NCBI GenBank assembly: GCA_023460955.1
Contig: JAEWOH010000024.1
Coordinates: forward strand, 62,001 to 126,000
Reading direction: 5' to 3'
DNA: 64,000 nucleotides
DNA from: Bacillota bacterium
GTDB taxonomy: Bacteria; Bacillota; Clostridia; Acetivibrionales; DSM-1351
Below, piece by piece: positions 9,440-17,857 of the stretch. Numbering within the stretch: the stretch's first letter is position 1; each line of letters begins with the position of its first letter. The translations under genes were made by a program, and so were the position numbers. The notes under the pieces were generated by a model. It was not told where the DNA came from. It made no database searches and was given only the letters and a program-made list of their open reading frames with translations.

Positions 9440-10474
9440 TCAATTATTTGCTGTAAATTCGTCCTGGGTTACTCCCCAATCCTTGAGCTCTTTCTGAGTA
9501 CCTACCCAGACAGGGGCTTTTACAGGTACCAGAGGGAAGAGCTCTTCCACCATATAATTTTGCATTCTAATACAGCCATGGGATATAAACTTCCCTATAG
9601 AATAGAAGGAATTAGTTCCATGAATACCATAGGAGCCATCCGTTCTGTTAATGCCCATCCAGCGACTGCCCAAAGGATTTTCCGGAGTTCCGCCCTTTAT
9701 AGGATCTGCGAAGCCGCCTCCGCCCCAATCGGGATTGATAATTTTATTTTCAATTATATACTTTCCGGATTTGGTGAGAGTGTGTGGGTTCCCAACAGCA
9801 ACAGGGTACTTCTTTATGACCTTTGTACCCTCATATAAGGTCAGGATTCTTTTTGTTTTATTGACAGTTATCCACTTTCCTGTTGTAGGAGCGCTTGTGA
9901 TTTTGTCAGCATAGGTAAGTTCTTTACTGACAAGCCTGTTAATCAGCATTTCCTTTGTCGCATTGTCCCAAGTTCCGGAAAGATTCATATTATGATCACT
10001 CTGAAAAAGGAGCAATGTATTTCTGATATTGAGGGTTTCATCTTTGGAAGTTGATTTATAATAGCCCAATTGTTTAATATATTTCATATATGTACTGCTG
10101 GTAAGTTCTGAAGTAAGCTTGTTACGCTTTATCTGTGCATCCAGCTTTTCACGGTCCTTAATTAATTGCTCCTGCTCTTGCTTTAGCTGTTCCTGTTCCT
10201 TTTTTAATTGGTCCTTATCTTTATTCAGTTGTAACTGTTCAGCTTTGAGTTGATCTTGATCCTTTTTTAATTGCTCCTGTTCCTTGCTGAGTTGATCCTT
10301 AAGTTTGTTAAGCTCATCCTGGCTTAACTTGTCCGGCTGTCCGGTTTCTGCAGCAGAGATTACAGCAGGAATTTTCTCACCCATTAATGTTTGGTTATCT
10401 GCACAGCTAACTGTAATACTCTGCAGGGCTAGAGCCATAACCAGAGTACAAATAAATAAAATTCGTTTCCCCAT
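9440..10474 (-). CDS. Secreted L,D-transpeptidase with coiled coil and peptidoglycan-binding-like domain
   Basis: Cell-wall enzyme of the YkuD family, forming 3-3 peptidoglycan cross-links. From the ATG at 10474 it has 344 residues: a signal peptide (about 1-25, with a Cys near its end), a charged coiled coil rich in Gln, Lys and Glu (about 50-125), a peptidoglycan-binding-like helical region (about 145-195) and the catalytic domain. The latter has HGTNSFYS and the SHGCIRMQN signature with catalytic Cys near residue 301. In-frame ATGs at 10513 and 10486 are less likely. The AAGGATGG at 10490-10483 is best spaced for 10474 and overlaps the one at 10486. It lies upstream of asd on the same strand, but asd has its own candidate promoter. 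Confidence 0.88.
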   Translation of the reverse strand: MGKRILFICTLVMALALQSITVSCADNQTLMGEKIPAVISAAETGQPDKLSQDELNKLKDQLSKEQEQLKKDQDQLKAEQLQLNKDKDQLKKEQEQLKQEQEQLIKDREKLDAQIKRNKLTSELTSSTYMKYIKQLGYYKSTSKDETLNIRNTLLLFQSDHNMNLSGTWDNATKEMLINRLVSKELTYADKITSAPTTGKWITVNKTKRILTLYEGTKVIKKYPVAVGNPHTLTKSGKYIIENKIINPDWGGGGFADPIKGGTPENPLGSRWMGINRTDGSYGIHGTNSFYSIGKFISHGCIRMQNYMVEELFPLVPVKAPVWVGTQKELKDWGVTQDEFTANN

Positions 10475-10803
10475 TTCTTTTACCATCCTTAAAATAATAA
10501 AGTCAATATACATTCTACGAAAGTAGGATTACATTAATTACCATTTTGTTAATTAAAATGATTTTACAATTATGTTACGCCCTGAAGTACGCAAAGATTG
10601 TAATATTAAGTGTATTTCCTCAGAAAAAGGAGAGCACGTTTTAATAATTTAAAGCGTTAATAATTTACATTATTAGTGTAAAACTGACGAGTTTCAGCAA
10701 AATATTTATACATCTTATTGAATTATTATGCATTATCTTTTATAATTTAGAATATAATAAATCAATATATCATATACAAAGAATAATAGGGGTTATCGAA
10801 GAA
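10475..10803. promoter_or_regulatory. Divergent intergenic region with a sigma-A promoter for the binding-protein gene
   Basis: AT-rich 329-base gap between divergent genes. On the plus strand TTGAAT (10718-10723), a 17-base spacer and TATAAT (10741-10746) form a good promoter for the gene at 10804. No coding or RNA feature was recognised in the rest; the promoter of the L,D-transpeptidase was not found with confidence. Confidence 0.6.
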
Positions 10804-11595
10804 ATGAAAATAAAGTTAAAAGAGTTTTTATTTCTTGTAATGGTGGCTGCTCTGACTATATCAATTACGGCCTGCGGAGAAGGCGCGACTATGAAGAAAA
10901 TTGAGAAGAGCGGTAAACTTGTAATTGGTACAAGCGCTGATTATACGCCATTTGAACATCATGCTTTTAGAAATGGAAAGGATACTATTATAGGTGTAGA
11001 TATATCTATTGCCGAAGAAATTTCAAAGGATCTGGGCGTACAGCTAGAAATTGTTGAAATGGGCTTTGATGAACTTCTCCCTGAACTTAATAATAATAGG
11101 GTAGATATAGTTATCTCTGGAATGGCACCTGATGAAGAAAGAAGCAAATCGGCTGATTTTTCAAAAGTATACTATCAATCTACGCAGTGTGTTATGGTTC
11201 GTGCTGAGGACAAGGAGAGGATCAAAAGTATAGCAGACCTCAAAAAAAAGAGAGTAGGAGTCCAATCTGGAACAGTTCAGGAAAAGATTGCAAAAGAGCA
11301 AATGAAGGATGCGGAAATTGTTAAACTCGGTAAAATTTCTGATTTAGTGATGGAACTGAAATCTGAGAAAATAGATGCATTAGTAGTGGAACTGCCTGTT
11401 GCAAATTATTATATAAAAAATAACAATGATCTTACCCTGTCGGAGGTGAAGGTTAAGGAGGAAACAGAAGGCTTTGCTATTGCCGTGAAAAAAGGAAATC
11501 TGGAACTCCTTAAATTGATTGACCAATCCTTGGACAGAATGAAGCTGGATGGTTCTATTGAAAAATTTGTCCTGGAAGCCTTTGCACTAAGATGA
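10804..11595 (+). CDS. Polar amino acid ABC transporter, substrate-binding lipoprotein
   Basis: Extracellular solute-binding protein of family 3 (glutamine, arginine, histidine or cystine type), 263 residues. The lipoprotein signal ends in ITAC with Cys24, so the mature protein is anchored to the outer face of the membrane. The domain starts with GKLVIGTSADYTPFEH (about residues 38-53) and has the conserved VDIVISGMAPDEERSK segment. The C-terminal closing helix region reads VKKGNLELLKLIDQSL. It has its own promoter. The permuted binding protein, permease and ATPase follow on the same strand, so it probably serves the same transporter. The exact ligand is not readable. Confidence 0.88.
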   Translation: MKIKLKEFLFLVMVAALTISITACGEGATMKKIEKSGKLVIGTSADYTPFEHHAFRNGKDTIIGVDISIAEEISKDLGVQLEIVEMGFDELLPELNNNRVDIVISGMAPDEERSKSADFSKVYYQSTQCVMVRAEDKERIKSIADLKKKRVGVQSGTVQEKIAKEQMKDAEIVKLGKISDLVMELKSEKIDALVVELPVANYYIKNNNDLTLSEVKVKEETEGFAIAVKKGNLELLKLIDQSLDRMKLDGSIEKFVLEAFALR

Positions 11596-11606
11596 GGTTT
11601 TTTTTA

Positions 11607-11633
11607 TTGACAAATACATTTAAATACTATAAT
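11607..11633 (+). promoter_or_regulatory. Sigma-A promoter of the permuted binding protein-permease-ATPase operon
   Basis: Consensus TTGACA at 11607-11612 and consensus TATAAT at 11628-11633, with a rather short 15-base spacer. It lies about 70 bases before the start at 11702, inside the gap after the first binding protein gene. Confidence 0.6.
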
Positions 11634-11701
11634 GTATCTAAAAGCAAATAGCGGTATAAAATGTTTAATTAAATAAATTAATAATAATAGGGGGATTGGT
11701 C

Positions 11702-12553
11702 ATGAAAAAAATAGTTTCACTAGCAATTGTAATGGTTATGCTGTTAAGCGTTGTGCTCACAGGGTGCGGCTCAGCAGACAGCAGTTCAAAGGTTAAGGTT
11801 ATAAACATTCCGTTAACTCAAGAGGAATACGCTTTTGGTGTAGACAAGAACCAACCGGAACTGCTCGCAAAGGTAAATGAATTTATAGCTTCTATTAAAA
11901 AAGACGGAACCTTTGATAAAATCTGCAACAATTACTTCGGCAGCGGTACACCTGTAGCTGTTACTTCTGCTAAACTTGACAGCAGCAAGGATCAGCTGGT
12001 TGTAGCTACAAATGCAGGGTTCGAGCCTTTTGAGTATACCAAGGGCGATAAGTACTACGGTATTGACATGGAAATTGCAGATCTTCTAGCCAAGCATCTT
12101 GGAAAAGAGCTTGTTATAAGCAATATGGATTTTGATGCTGTTTGTCTTTCTGTAGGTCAGAGTAAGGCGGATATAGCAATGGCAGGTCTTACAATAAAAG
12201 AGGACAGAAAAGAGTATGTTACGTTCTCTGACAAATACTATGATGCCGCACAAAAAATTATAGTCAAGGAATCTGATAAAACCTTTGATGACTGCAAAAC
12301 AAAAGAGGATGTTGAAGCCATTCTAAAAGGACTGAAAAGCGATACAAAGATCGGTACACAGACAGGCACTACCGGACAGTTCTATGTTGAAGGCGATAAA
12401 GATTGGGGCTTTGATGGGTATAAGGTTAAGAATGTAGGCTATAAATCAGGTTCTCTTGCAGTTCAGGATATGCTTAACGGGAATATCAGTCTTGTTATTA
12501 TAGATGAGGCTCCTGCTCAGAGTATTACAAAAGCAATGAACGAACTTAACTAA
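11702..12553 (+). CDS. Polar amino acid ABC transporter, substrate-binding lipoprotein with permuted domain order
   Basis: Family 3 solute-binding lipoprotein, 283 residues, lipobox ending in Cys22. Its segment order is unusual. Residues about 31-80 (EEYAFGVDKNQPELLAKVNE to NNYFG) look like the last ~50 residues of a normal binding protein. They correspond to the C-terminal end of the neighbour encoded at 10804. The usual domain start (VVATNAGFEPFEY) follows only from residue 110, and the protein stops right after DEAPAQSI, where that tail would normally follow. This reads as a circular permutation, not a truncation. I chose ATG 11702 behind AGGGGGA over the TTG at 11696. The permease gene follows after a hairpin. 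Confidence 0.87.
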   Translation: MKKIVSLAIVMVMLLSVVLTGCGSADSSSKVKVINIPLTQEEYAFGVDKNQPELLAKVNEFIASIKKDGTFDKICNNYFGSGTPVAVTSAKLDSSKDQLVVATNAGFEPFEYTKGDKYYGIDMEIADLLAKHLGKELVISNMDFDAVCLSVGQSKADIAMAGLTIKEDRKEYVTFSDKYYDAAQKIIVKESDKTFDDCKTKEDVEAILKGLKSDTKIGTQTGTTGQFYVEGDKDWGFDGYKVKNVGYKSGSLAVQDMLNGNISLVIIDEAPAQSITKAMNELN

Positions 12554-12565
12554 TTAAAAGTATTT

Positions 12566-12602
12566 ATACAATGCTCTGATTAATATTGGGGCATTGTATT
12601 TT
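12566..12602 (+). terminator. Intercistronic hairpin between binding protein and permease genes
   Basis: A 9-bp perfect stem (12566-12574 with 12591-12599), extendable by about two pairs towards the loop, ends in TTTTA. It sits inside the operon, just before the permease ribosome binding site. The likely role is partial termination or mRNA end protection so that binding protein is made in excess. Confidence 0.5.
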
Positions 12603-12615
12603 ATAAGGGACGAAT

Positions 12616-13326
12616 ATGGGGAATTTTGATAAAAAATTAATAAAATTTTGGGAAATATTCTATGAAAACGATGGGTATACAAAAGTCCTGGTGGGTCTTA
12701 AAAACACACTTGTTATAGCTGTTGTCGGACTTGCCATAGGAATTATTATCGGTACATTAATTGCTATTGTTAAAGTAATGCCCAAATACAAAAGATTTCC
12801 AAAAATACTGGATAGTATATGTAACTTTTATGTTGGATTGTTTAGAGGCACTCCGGTAGTTGTGCAGCTTCTGGTAGCATATTATGTGGTATTGCCGTTA
12901 ATAGGCTTAAATATGCCTGCACTTAATGTGTGTGTGTTGGTCTTCGGGTTAAATAGCGGTGCCTATGTTTCCGAAATAATGAGAGGCGGTATCATGTCTG
13001 TGGACCCTGGACAGATGGAAGCTGGCCGTGCTCTCGGTTTGAGTTATAGAGTAACTATGCTCAAAGTAGTTGTCCCGCAGGCTTTTAAAAATATACTTCC
13101 GACACTTGGTAATGAATTTATAGCACTTATAAAGGAAACTTCCGTTGTGAGCTTTGTCGGTGCGGCAGATCTCTATCTGGCATTTAATTATATAGGCACA
13201 AACAGTTATGAATTTATGGTTCCGTACCTTGTTATGGCGTTAATTTATATCGTTTTAGTTATAGTAATTTCATGGCTGATAAAAGTAATGGAAAGGAGGC
13301 TGAGAAAGAGTGATAGACGTAATTAA
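12616..13326 (+). CDS. Polar amino acid ABC transporter, permease
   Basis: Membrane subunit of the HisMQ/GlnP type, 236 residues, about five transmembrane helices. The EAA-loop region that contacts the ATPase is visible as GQMEAGRALGLSYRVTML (about residues 134-151), followed by PQAFKNILPTLGNE. The FRGTPVVVQL segment (about 75-84) is also typical. A single permease gene suggests a homodimer. The ATPase gene overlaps its end by 17 bases, indicating translational coupling. Confidence 0.92.
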   Translation: MGNFDKKLIKFWEIFYENDGYTKVLVGLKNTLVIAVVGLAIGIIIGTLIAIVKVMPKYKRFPKILDSICNFYVGLFRGTPVVVQLLVAYYVVLPLIGLNMPALNVCVLVFGLNSGAYVSEIMRGGIMSVDPGQMEAGRALGLSYRVTMLKVVVPQAFKNILPTLGNEFIALIKETSVVSFVGAADLYLAFNYIGTNSYEFMVPYLVMALIYIVLVIVISWLIKVMERRLRKSDRRN

Positions 13327-14134
13327 CCTGAGTAAAAGCTACGGTAAACTCAAAGTTCTAAAAGATATTAGTGTTACCATTAACGAAGGTGAAAAGGTTG
13401 CCATTATTGGCCCGTCCGGCAGCGGAAAAAGCACCTTTCTTCGCTGCCTTAACTGTATGGAAGATCCTACTGGCGGAGCAATTGTATTTGAGGGCGTTGA
13501 TATTGCCGATATGAAAGTAGATATTAACATACATCGCCGTCACATGGGAATGGTTTTTCAACAATTTAACCTTTTCAGCAATAAGACTGTTTTAGACAAT
13601 ATAATGCTTGCGCCTGTAAATACTCAAACACATGATCTGCGTATGAAGAAATACAAAAATTTCTTTATTAAGCTTGGAAACCTATTTTCTAAAAATAAGA
13701 AGACTTTGTATGAAATTAACACTTCTAAAGACAAGATAAAAGCAGCTGCAAAAGAAAATGCCCTTCGATTACTGAAAAGAATCGGACTTGAAGATAAGGC
13801 CAATACGTATCCCTCAACTCTTTCGGGTGGTCAGAAGCAAAGAATAGCAATCGTGCGTGCACTTGCCATGAACCCAAAAGTAATTCTGTTTGATGAACCA
13901 ACCTCAGCACTTGACCCCGAGATGGTCGGCGAGGTTCTGGAACTTATCAAGCAACTTGCAAATGAAGGGATGACTATGGTTATTGTCACTCATGAAATGG
14001 GTTTTGCAAGAGAGGTTGCAACAAGAGTTCTGTTTATGGATGAAGGAAGGATACTGGAGGAAAACAGCCCTGAAGAAATCTTTTCAAATCCCCAAAATAC
14101 CAGAACTAAAGAGTTTTTATCAAAAGTATTATAA
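13310..14134 (+). CDS. Polar amino acid ABC transporter, ATP-binding protein with an insertion
   Basis: GlnQ/HisP-type ATPase, 274 residues against about 240 for the family. Walker A GPSGSGKST is at 34-42, the Q-loop at FQQFNLF, signature LSGGQ at 171-175, Walker B VILFDEP at 191-197 and the switch His228. The extra ~33 residues lie between the Q-loop and the signature (about residues 108-142). They are very basic, with many Lys and Asn, in the helical subdomain that faces the permease. The start is a GTG, chosen because AAAGGAGG at 13291-13298 is well placed; it overlaps the permease gene. Confidence 0.92.
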   Translation: MIDVINLSKSYGKLKVLKDISVTINEGEKVAIIGPSGSGKSTFLRCLNCMEDPTGGAIVFEGVDIADMKVDINIHRRHMGMVFQQFNLFSNKTVLDNIMLAPVNTQTHDLRMKKYKNFFIKLGNLFSKNKKTLYEINTSKDKIKAAAKENALRLLKRIGLEDKANTYPSTLSGGQKQRIAIVRALAMNPKVILFDEPTSALDPEMVGEVLELIKQLANEGMTMVIVTHEMGFAREVATRVLFMDEGRILEENSPEEIFSNPQNTRTKEFLSKVL

Positions 14135-14146
14135 CGCCTGGGTTCA

Positions 14147-14181
14147 AAAGTAAACTTTTAGGTTGTAGAAAAGTTTACTTT
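14147..14181. other. Perfect 13-bp hairpin downstream of the ABC operon
   Basis: A stem of 13 perfect base pairs (14147-14159 with 14169-14181) and a 9-base loop, partly extended by outer GC-rich arms up to about 14136 and 14193. No T tract follows, so it is not a standard terminator. It directly abuts the short palindromic repeat at 14191. Confidence 0.5.
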
Positions 14182-14190
14182 CCTCAGCGG

Positions 14191-14250
14191 CGTTTCAACG
14201 AGGCAAAGGTCACCCAAGGTGACCATGGACATCTATTATTGTCTCGTTAT
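14191..14250 (+). repeat. Short palindromic repeat, copy 1
   Basis: A 60-base unit with inverted ends (AACGAGGCAA near the left, TTGTCTCGTT at the right) and an inner inverted pair GGTCACC/GGTGACC. A second copy, reverse-complemented and nearly the same sequence, is at 60217-60272. Two matching copies in unrelated intergenic places indicate a dispersed repeat, possibly a mobile palindrome of the REP or MITE kind. The family name is unknown to me. Confidence 0.7.
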
Positions 14251-14266
14251 AATGCGTAGCATTCAG

Positions 14267-14313
14267 TAGCACTTGAGGTCCTTATAATTGGTGGACTTCA
14301 GGTGCTATTTTTT
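14267..14313 (+). terminator. Intrinsic terminator of the amino acid ABC operon
   Basis: A 15-bp stem with two G-U pairs (14267-14281 with 14293-14307), an 11-base loop and a run of six T residues at 14308-14313. Confidence 0.85.
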
Positions 14314-14474
14314 ATTATCTAGTTAAATTTTTTGGTAATAAAATAAATTCTGACATGTCTACTGGGGAGAAATACAAGTAATTTAATCAACTTTCTCACT
14401 TTAAATATCGTTTGGAGAGTTGTTAATTATTCGAAGACTAAACATTTTTATCGTTATAGTGAAAAATATATTGT

Positions 14475-14710
14475 ACAGTACGTGAGTGCAATTTAAATTA
14501 ATGGGTAGCACGATAAAAGAATTTGCTGAAATTAGTTGGTGAAAAACAAGTATTTAAGCCGGCAAATTTACAGGAGGTAAATTTGAGCAGCAGGCCGAGA
14601 TCTGGATGGTCGAGTCGCTGCGACGGCTTAAGTATTTGTTATGAGCCTTACAATTTCAAGTAAATTCTTTGTGTGAAAACCATTAACTAAAATTTGTACG
14701 CGAGTACAGT
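14475..14710 (+). repeat. Structured ~240-nt repeat, copy A
   Basis: One of three similar units (others at 16124 and 21545). It is a long imperfect palindrome: the two ends pair over about 30 bases. Inside are further nested stems (AAAGAATTT/AAATTCTTT; ACAAGTATTTAAGCC with its counterpart), a CAAATTTAC/GTAAATTTG hairpin at about 14563-14585 and a conserved core with CTGGATGGTCGAGTCGCTGC. Several stem bases differ between copies in a pair-preserving way, which points to a functional RNA or a single-stranded DNA fold. No ORF spans it. I cannot name the family; similarity to copy C seems to continue about 60 bases further right. Confidence 0.75.
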
Positions 14711-14956
14711 ATCATGTAATAATTTTTGAGATAACAAAGTAGATAACAAATGGTTAGACTTAGTGAATAACGGTCTAGATCAGAATTATATGTCGGAAAG
14801 TTGAGTAATTTATTAAATATTTCCTTGACAATAAAAAACTTTGAATTTATGCGCGTGTCAGAATTTGAGTACACGTAGTATTGAATATTATTTTAAGGTA
14901 TCAATAATTATAATAGGAGGAATGATATAACGAGCAAATACAAAGGCGGAGGATTT
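14711..14956 (+). other. Remainder of the 14.1-14.95 kb gap
   Basis: The first ~65 bases resemble the sequence to the right of repeat copy C (shared stretches such as ATAACAAAG and GGTTAGACT). The rest is AT-rich leader for the gene at 14957. A TTGACA at 14825-14830 has no convincing -10 partner. No gene was seen. Confidence 0.4.
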
Positions 14957-16093
14957 ATGTTCACACTTTTAAAGAATGCGTCAATATACTCACCAGATTT
15001 CCTCGGAAAAAAAGATATTCTATTTAGTTTTGACAAAATAGCTGCAATAAAAAGCTCAATAGATGTTCCACATATGGATGAGGTAGAGGTTGTTGACTGC
15101 AGCGATAGAATCATACTGCCGGGCTTTATAGACCTCCATGTGCATATTACAGGCGGAGGCGGTGAAGGCGGTTTTTCAACACGTACTCCTTCGGCCAAAG
15201 CAGAAGATATCCTTAAAACCGGAGTTACTACTGTCGTGGGTGTTCTGGGCGCCGATGGAGTTACCCGAAGCGTGGCAAATCTGTATGCCCAGGCAAAGCA
15301 GCTGGAAGCAGAAGGCTTGTCCACCTACATGTACACAGGCTCCTATCAGGTTCCGGTTGTAACGCTGACAGGGAGCATACAGGATGACATAGTTTTCGTG
15401 GACAAGATAATAGGTGTCGGTGAGCTTTGCCTGGAAGATAACAGAGCATTTCAGCCCACCTTCGAGGAAATAGCCAGAATCGCAGCTCAGACCAGGAACG
15501 GCGCCCTTATTTCAGGTAAGGCAGGACTTGTGCATTTTCACATGGGACTAGGTGAAAAGGGTTTGGAGTATTTATTCAGAATGATGAATGAGACACTGAT
15601 ACCAATATCGCATTTCCTTCCCACTCATGTAAACCGTAATGGAATGCTGTTTGAACAGGCCTGCAGCTATCTCCAGAAAGGCGGTTACATTGACCTGACA
15701 GCAGGATTTATTCCGAGCAAGGAGGACCCCGAGTGTGTTGCAAGCTACGATGCTCTTAAAAAGCTTGTGGACACAGGGGCTGATATAAGCCGGGTAACAG
15801 TGAGCTCTGACGCTTATGGCAGTGTTCCGTTATTTGATTCGCAGGGTAATGTGGTATCTTCTGATACGGTTACAACCGTTATACTTTTTGAGGAACTGAA
15901 GGTGGCAATCAAGGAAAAGGGGATCCCTATAGAGACTGCCTTGTCCCTTGTTACTAAAAATGCTGCCAAGGTATTAAAGCTGGATAAACAGAAGGGCACA
16001 CTTGAACAGGGCAAGGATGCTGACTGCGTAATATGTGACAAGGATCTGAGCATTGAAACCGTCTATGCCAAAGGAGTAAAGTATGACATTTAG
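14957..16093 (+). CDS. iadA: Isoaspartyl dipeptidase (beta-aspartyl-peptidase)
   Basis: Amidohydrolase-fold zinc enzyme that cleaves isoaspartyl dipeptides arising from damaged or recycled protein. It has 378 residues, near the usual ~390. The metal-binding DLHVHITGGGGEGG is at about residues 58-71. The lysine that is carboxylated in the family is probably in the GALISGKAGLVHFHMG segment, and the late catalytic Asp in VTVSSDAYGS. A GGCGGAGG site precedes the ATG. The gene is flanked on both sides by copies of the structured repeat. Confidence 0.9.
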   Translation: MFTLLKNASIYSPDFLGKKDILFSFDKIAAIKSSIDVPHMDEVEVVDCSDRIILPGFIDLHVHITGGGGEGGFSTRTPSAKAEDILKTGVTTVVGVLGADGVTRSVANLYAQAKQLEAEGLSTYMYTGSYQVPVVTLTGSIQDDIVFVDKIIGVGELCLEDNRAFQPTFEEIARIAAQTRNGALISGKAGLVHFHMGLGEKGLEYLFRMMNETLIPISHFLPTHVNRNGMLFEQACSYLQKGGYIDLTAGFIPSKEDPECVASYDALKKLVDTGADISRVTVSSDAYGSVPLFDSQGNVVSSDTVTTVILFEELKVAIKEKGIPIETALSLVTKNAAKVLKLDKQKGTLEQGKDADCVICDKDLSIETVYAKGVKYDI

Positions 16094-16119
16094 CCTGATA
16101 TTTTCTTAGTATCAGGTTT
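16094..16119 (+). terminator. Weak terminator after iadA
   Basis: A 7-bp stem (16094-16100 with 16110-16116) right behind the stop codon, followed by TTTC. Short, so only moderately convincing. Confidence 0.45.
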
Positions 16120-16123
16120 CTAT

Positions 16124-16363
16124 AAAGTATGTAAGTTGCAAATTGGAATTAATGGGAAGCACGATAAAAGAGTTTACCGAAATTTGTTGGTGAAGAACAA
16201 TGAATTAAACCGGCAAATCTACAGGAAGTAGATTTGAGCAGCACGCTAGACCTGGATGGTCTAGTCGCTGCGACGGATTTAATTGTTGTTATGAACCTTA
16301 CAAATTCGAGTAAAATCTTTGTGTGCAATCCATTAATTTTATTTGCATGAGCGTACTTATAAA
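16124..16363 (+). repeat. Structured ~240-nt repeat, copy B
   Basis: Same architecture and orientation as copies A and C. Outer arms pair as AAAGTATG... with ...GCGTACTT, then TTAATGG/CCATTAA. The inner hairpin reads CAAATCTAC/GTAGATTTG, where one T-A pair of the other copies has become C-G. The core has CTAGACC/GGTCTAG instead of the tandem mismatch of A and C, flanked by the conserved GCAGC/GCTGC. The right flank beyond 16363 does not resemble those of A and C. Confidence 0.75.
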
Positions 16364-16476
16364 CCGTTTAATCAATAAAAATAAGTACTCCTAAAATGTA
16401 CAACTTTGTCATATAATTTACAGGGACAACTAATACTAATTGTCACAGTAATAGGATATTAAGGGAGTTGAGCATT

Positions 16477-17799
16477 TTGAGCAAGGAAATCCGGAGATCA
16501 ATTATAGTTTTTCTTGTCGTTTTCACTTTGTTTGTATTAGCAGTAATCATATCAGAAAGTATTAATAACAGGAATATAATGAATACATACCCTGATCAGA
16601 TTTCTATTTCTATTCCTGATGTAGTAACTGTATCAAAACCTTCGCCCGAGGCCTTTGATTTCCAGCACAGTAAAATTATAACCTGGCTCGTAAGGTTGTT
16701 CTTAAGCTTTGCTGTTCCGGCATTTTTCTTGTTTTCAAGGTTATCAGCCGGGCTCAGAAATTGGGCGTCACGCAGAACAAAACGGTGGATATTGATGGTG
16801 GTAGTATACTTTACAGTTTACTCACTCATCGAAACACTCATTTACTTCCCCTTGGATGTCTACACAGGCTTTTTCAGAATGCACCAGTACGGGCTTTCAA
16901 ATCAGAACCTGCTGCAGTGGATTGTTGACCTTATAAAAAGCTTTATTGTCAATACAGCCTTATCGGCTATTGCAATCTGGGTACCGTTCCTCATAATAAG
17001 AAAATTTCCTAAACGCTGGTGGCTTATTCTGGGATTGATATCAATACCGTACCTTTTTATTGGTTCTTATGTTCAACCGGTGGTAATTGATCCAATTTTC
17101 AATGAATACAAGCAAGTTGAAGATGTCCGGCTATCCGCAAGAATTGATGAACTTATCTCAAAAACTCCCATAGAAAACTGTGAAGTACTTCAGGTAGACA
17201 AAAGTAAAGAAACCAACCAGATGAATGCTTTCATGACCGGGGTATTCAATACAAAGAGGATTGTGTTATGGGATACAACAATAAACTATTTAAATACCGA
17301 GGAGGTATTGGGTGTTGTAGCCCATGAAATGGGGCACTATCTTATGGGACATATATGGAAATCCATTGTATTCGGAGGACTTGCAAGCATATTTGTTTTA
17401 TATCTTGTCTACAGACTTTCAGGCTGGTTTTTAAATAAATCCAAAGGTAAATGGGGAATAAGCAAGCTGTCCGACATAGCCGCCTTACCGCTTCTGATGC
17501 TCATAATAAATATTATGCTCTTTATAACGGCTCCCTTGACAAATGCATACTCAAGAAGCATTGAAACCGAAGCAGACAGATTTGAACTTGAATTGACAAG
17601 AAACAATTTTGCTACAGCTACAGCTACTGTAAAAATGCATCAACAAAGCCTTGCAATGCCTGAACCAGGGTACATCTATATGTTGTGGAATTTTGATCAT
17701 CCAACCTATAAATCAAGGGTTGATTTTGCAAATAACTACAGACCTTGGGACAAGGGAGAACCTCTAAAATATCAAAAGTATATAAAAGCACAGCAATAA
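16477..17799 (+). CDS. M48 family membrane zinc metallopeptidase (Ste24/CAAX protease-like)
   Basis: Integral membrane peptidase, about 440 residues, with several transmembrane helices in the first half (about residues 10-30, 65-90, 105-130, 150-180, 190-210) and two after the active site. The zinc site is HEMGHYLMGH (HExxH), with the third ligand Glu in ETEADRFELE, as in Ste24 and HtpX. Family members cleave membrane or prenylated peptides; the bacterial substrate here is unknown. The AGGGAG at 16462-16467 fits the TTG at 16477 better than the in-frame TTG at 16468, which it touches. The small membrane protein downstream is 58 bases away and may be cotranscribed. Confidence 0.88.
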   Translation: MSKEIRRSIIVFLVVFTLFVLAVIISESINNRNIMNTYPDQISISIPDVVTVSKPSPEAFDFQHSKIITWLVRLFLSFAVPAFFLFSRLSAGLRNWASRRTKRWILMVVVYFTVYSLIETLIYFPLDVYTGFFRMHQYGLSNQNLLQWIVDLIKSFIVNTALSAIAIWVPFLIIRKFPKRWWLILGLISIPYLFIGSYVQPVVIDPIFNEYKQVEDVRLSARIDELISKTPIENCEVLQVDKSKETNQMNAFMTGVFNTKRIVLWDTTINYLNTEEVLGVVAHEMGHYLMGHIWKSIVFGGLASIFVLYLVYRLSGWFLNKSKGKWGISKLSDIAALPLLMLIINIMLFITAPLTNAYSRSIETEADRFELELTRNNFATATATVKMHQQSLAMPEPGYIYMLWNFDHPTYKSRVDFANNYRPWDKGEPLKYQKYIKAQQ

Positions 17800-17857
17800 T
17801 GTATTTTAAGGATAAAAATGTTATAATTTACTCAAAGTTTTTAATGGAGGTAACTTT

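Noticed and set aside
14475..14710. Retron ncRNA or group II intron fragment
   Set aside because: No reverse transcriptase gene nearby and no recognisable intron domain V; kept only as a family to test.
14915..14930. AGGAGG followed by ATG ATA TAA upstream of iadA
   Set aside because: Spacing of one base is too short for initiation and the ORF has two codons; likely chance.
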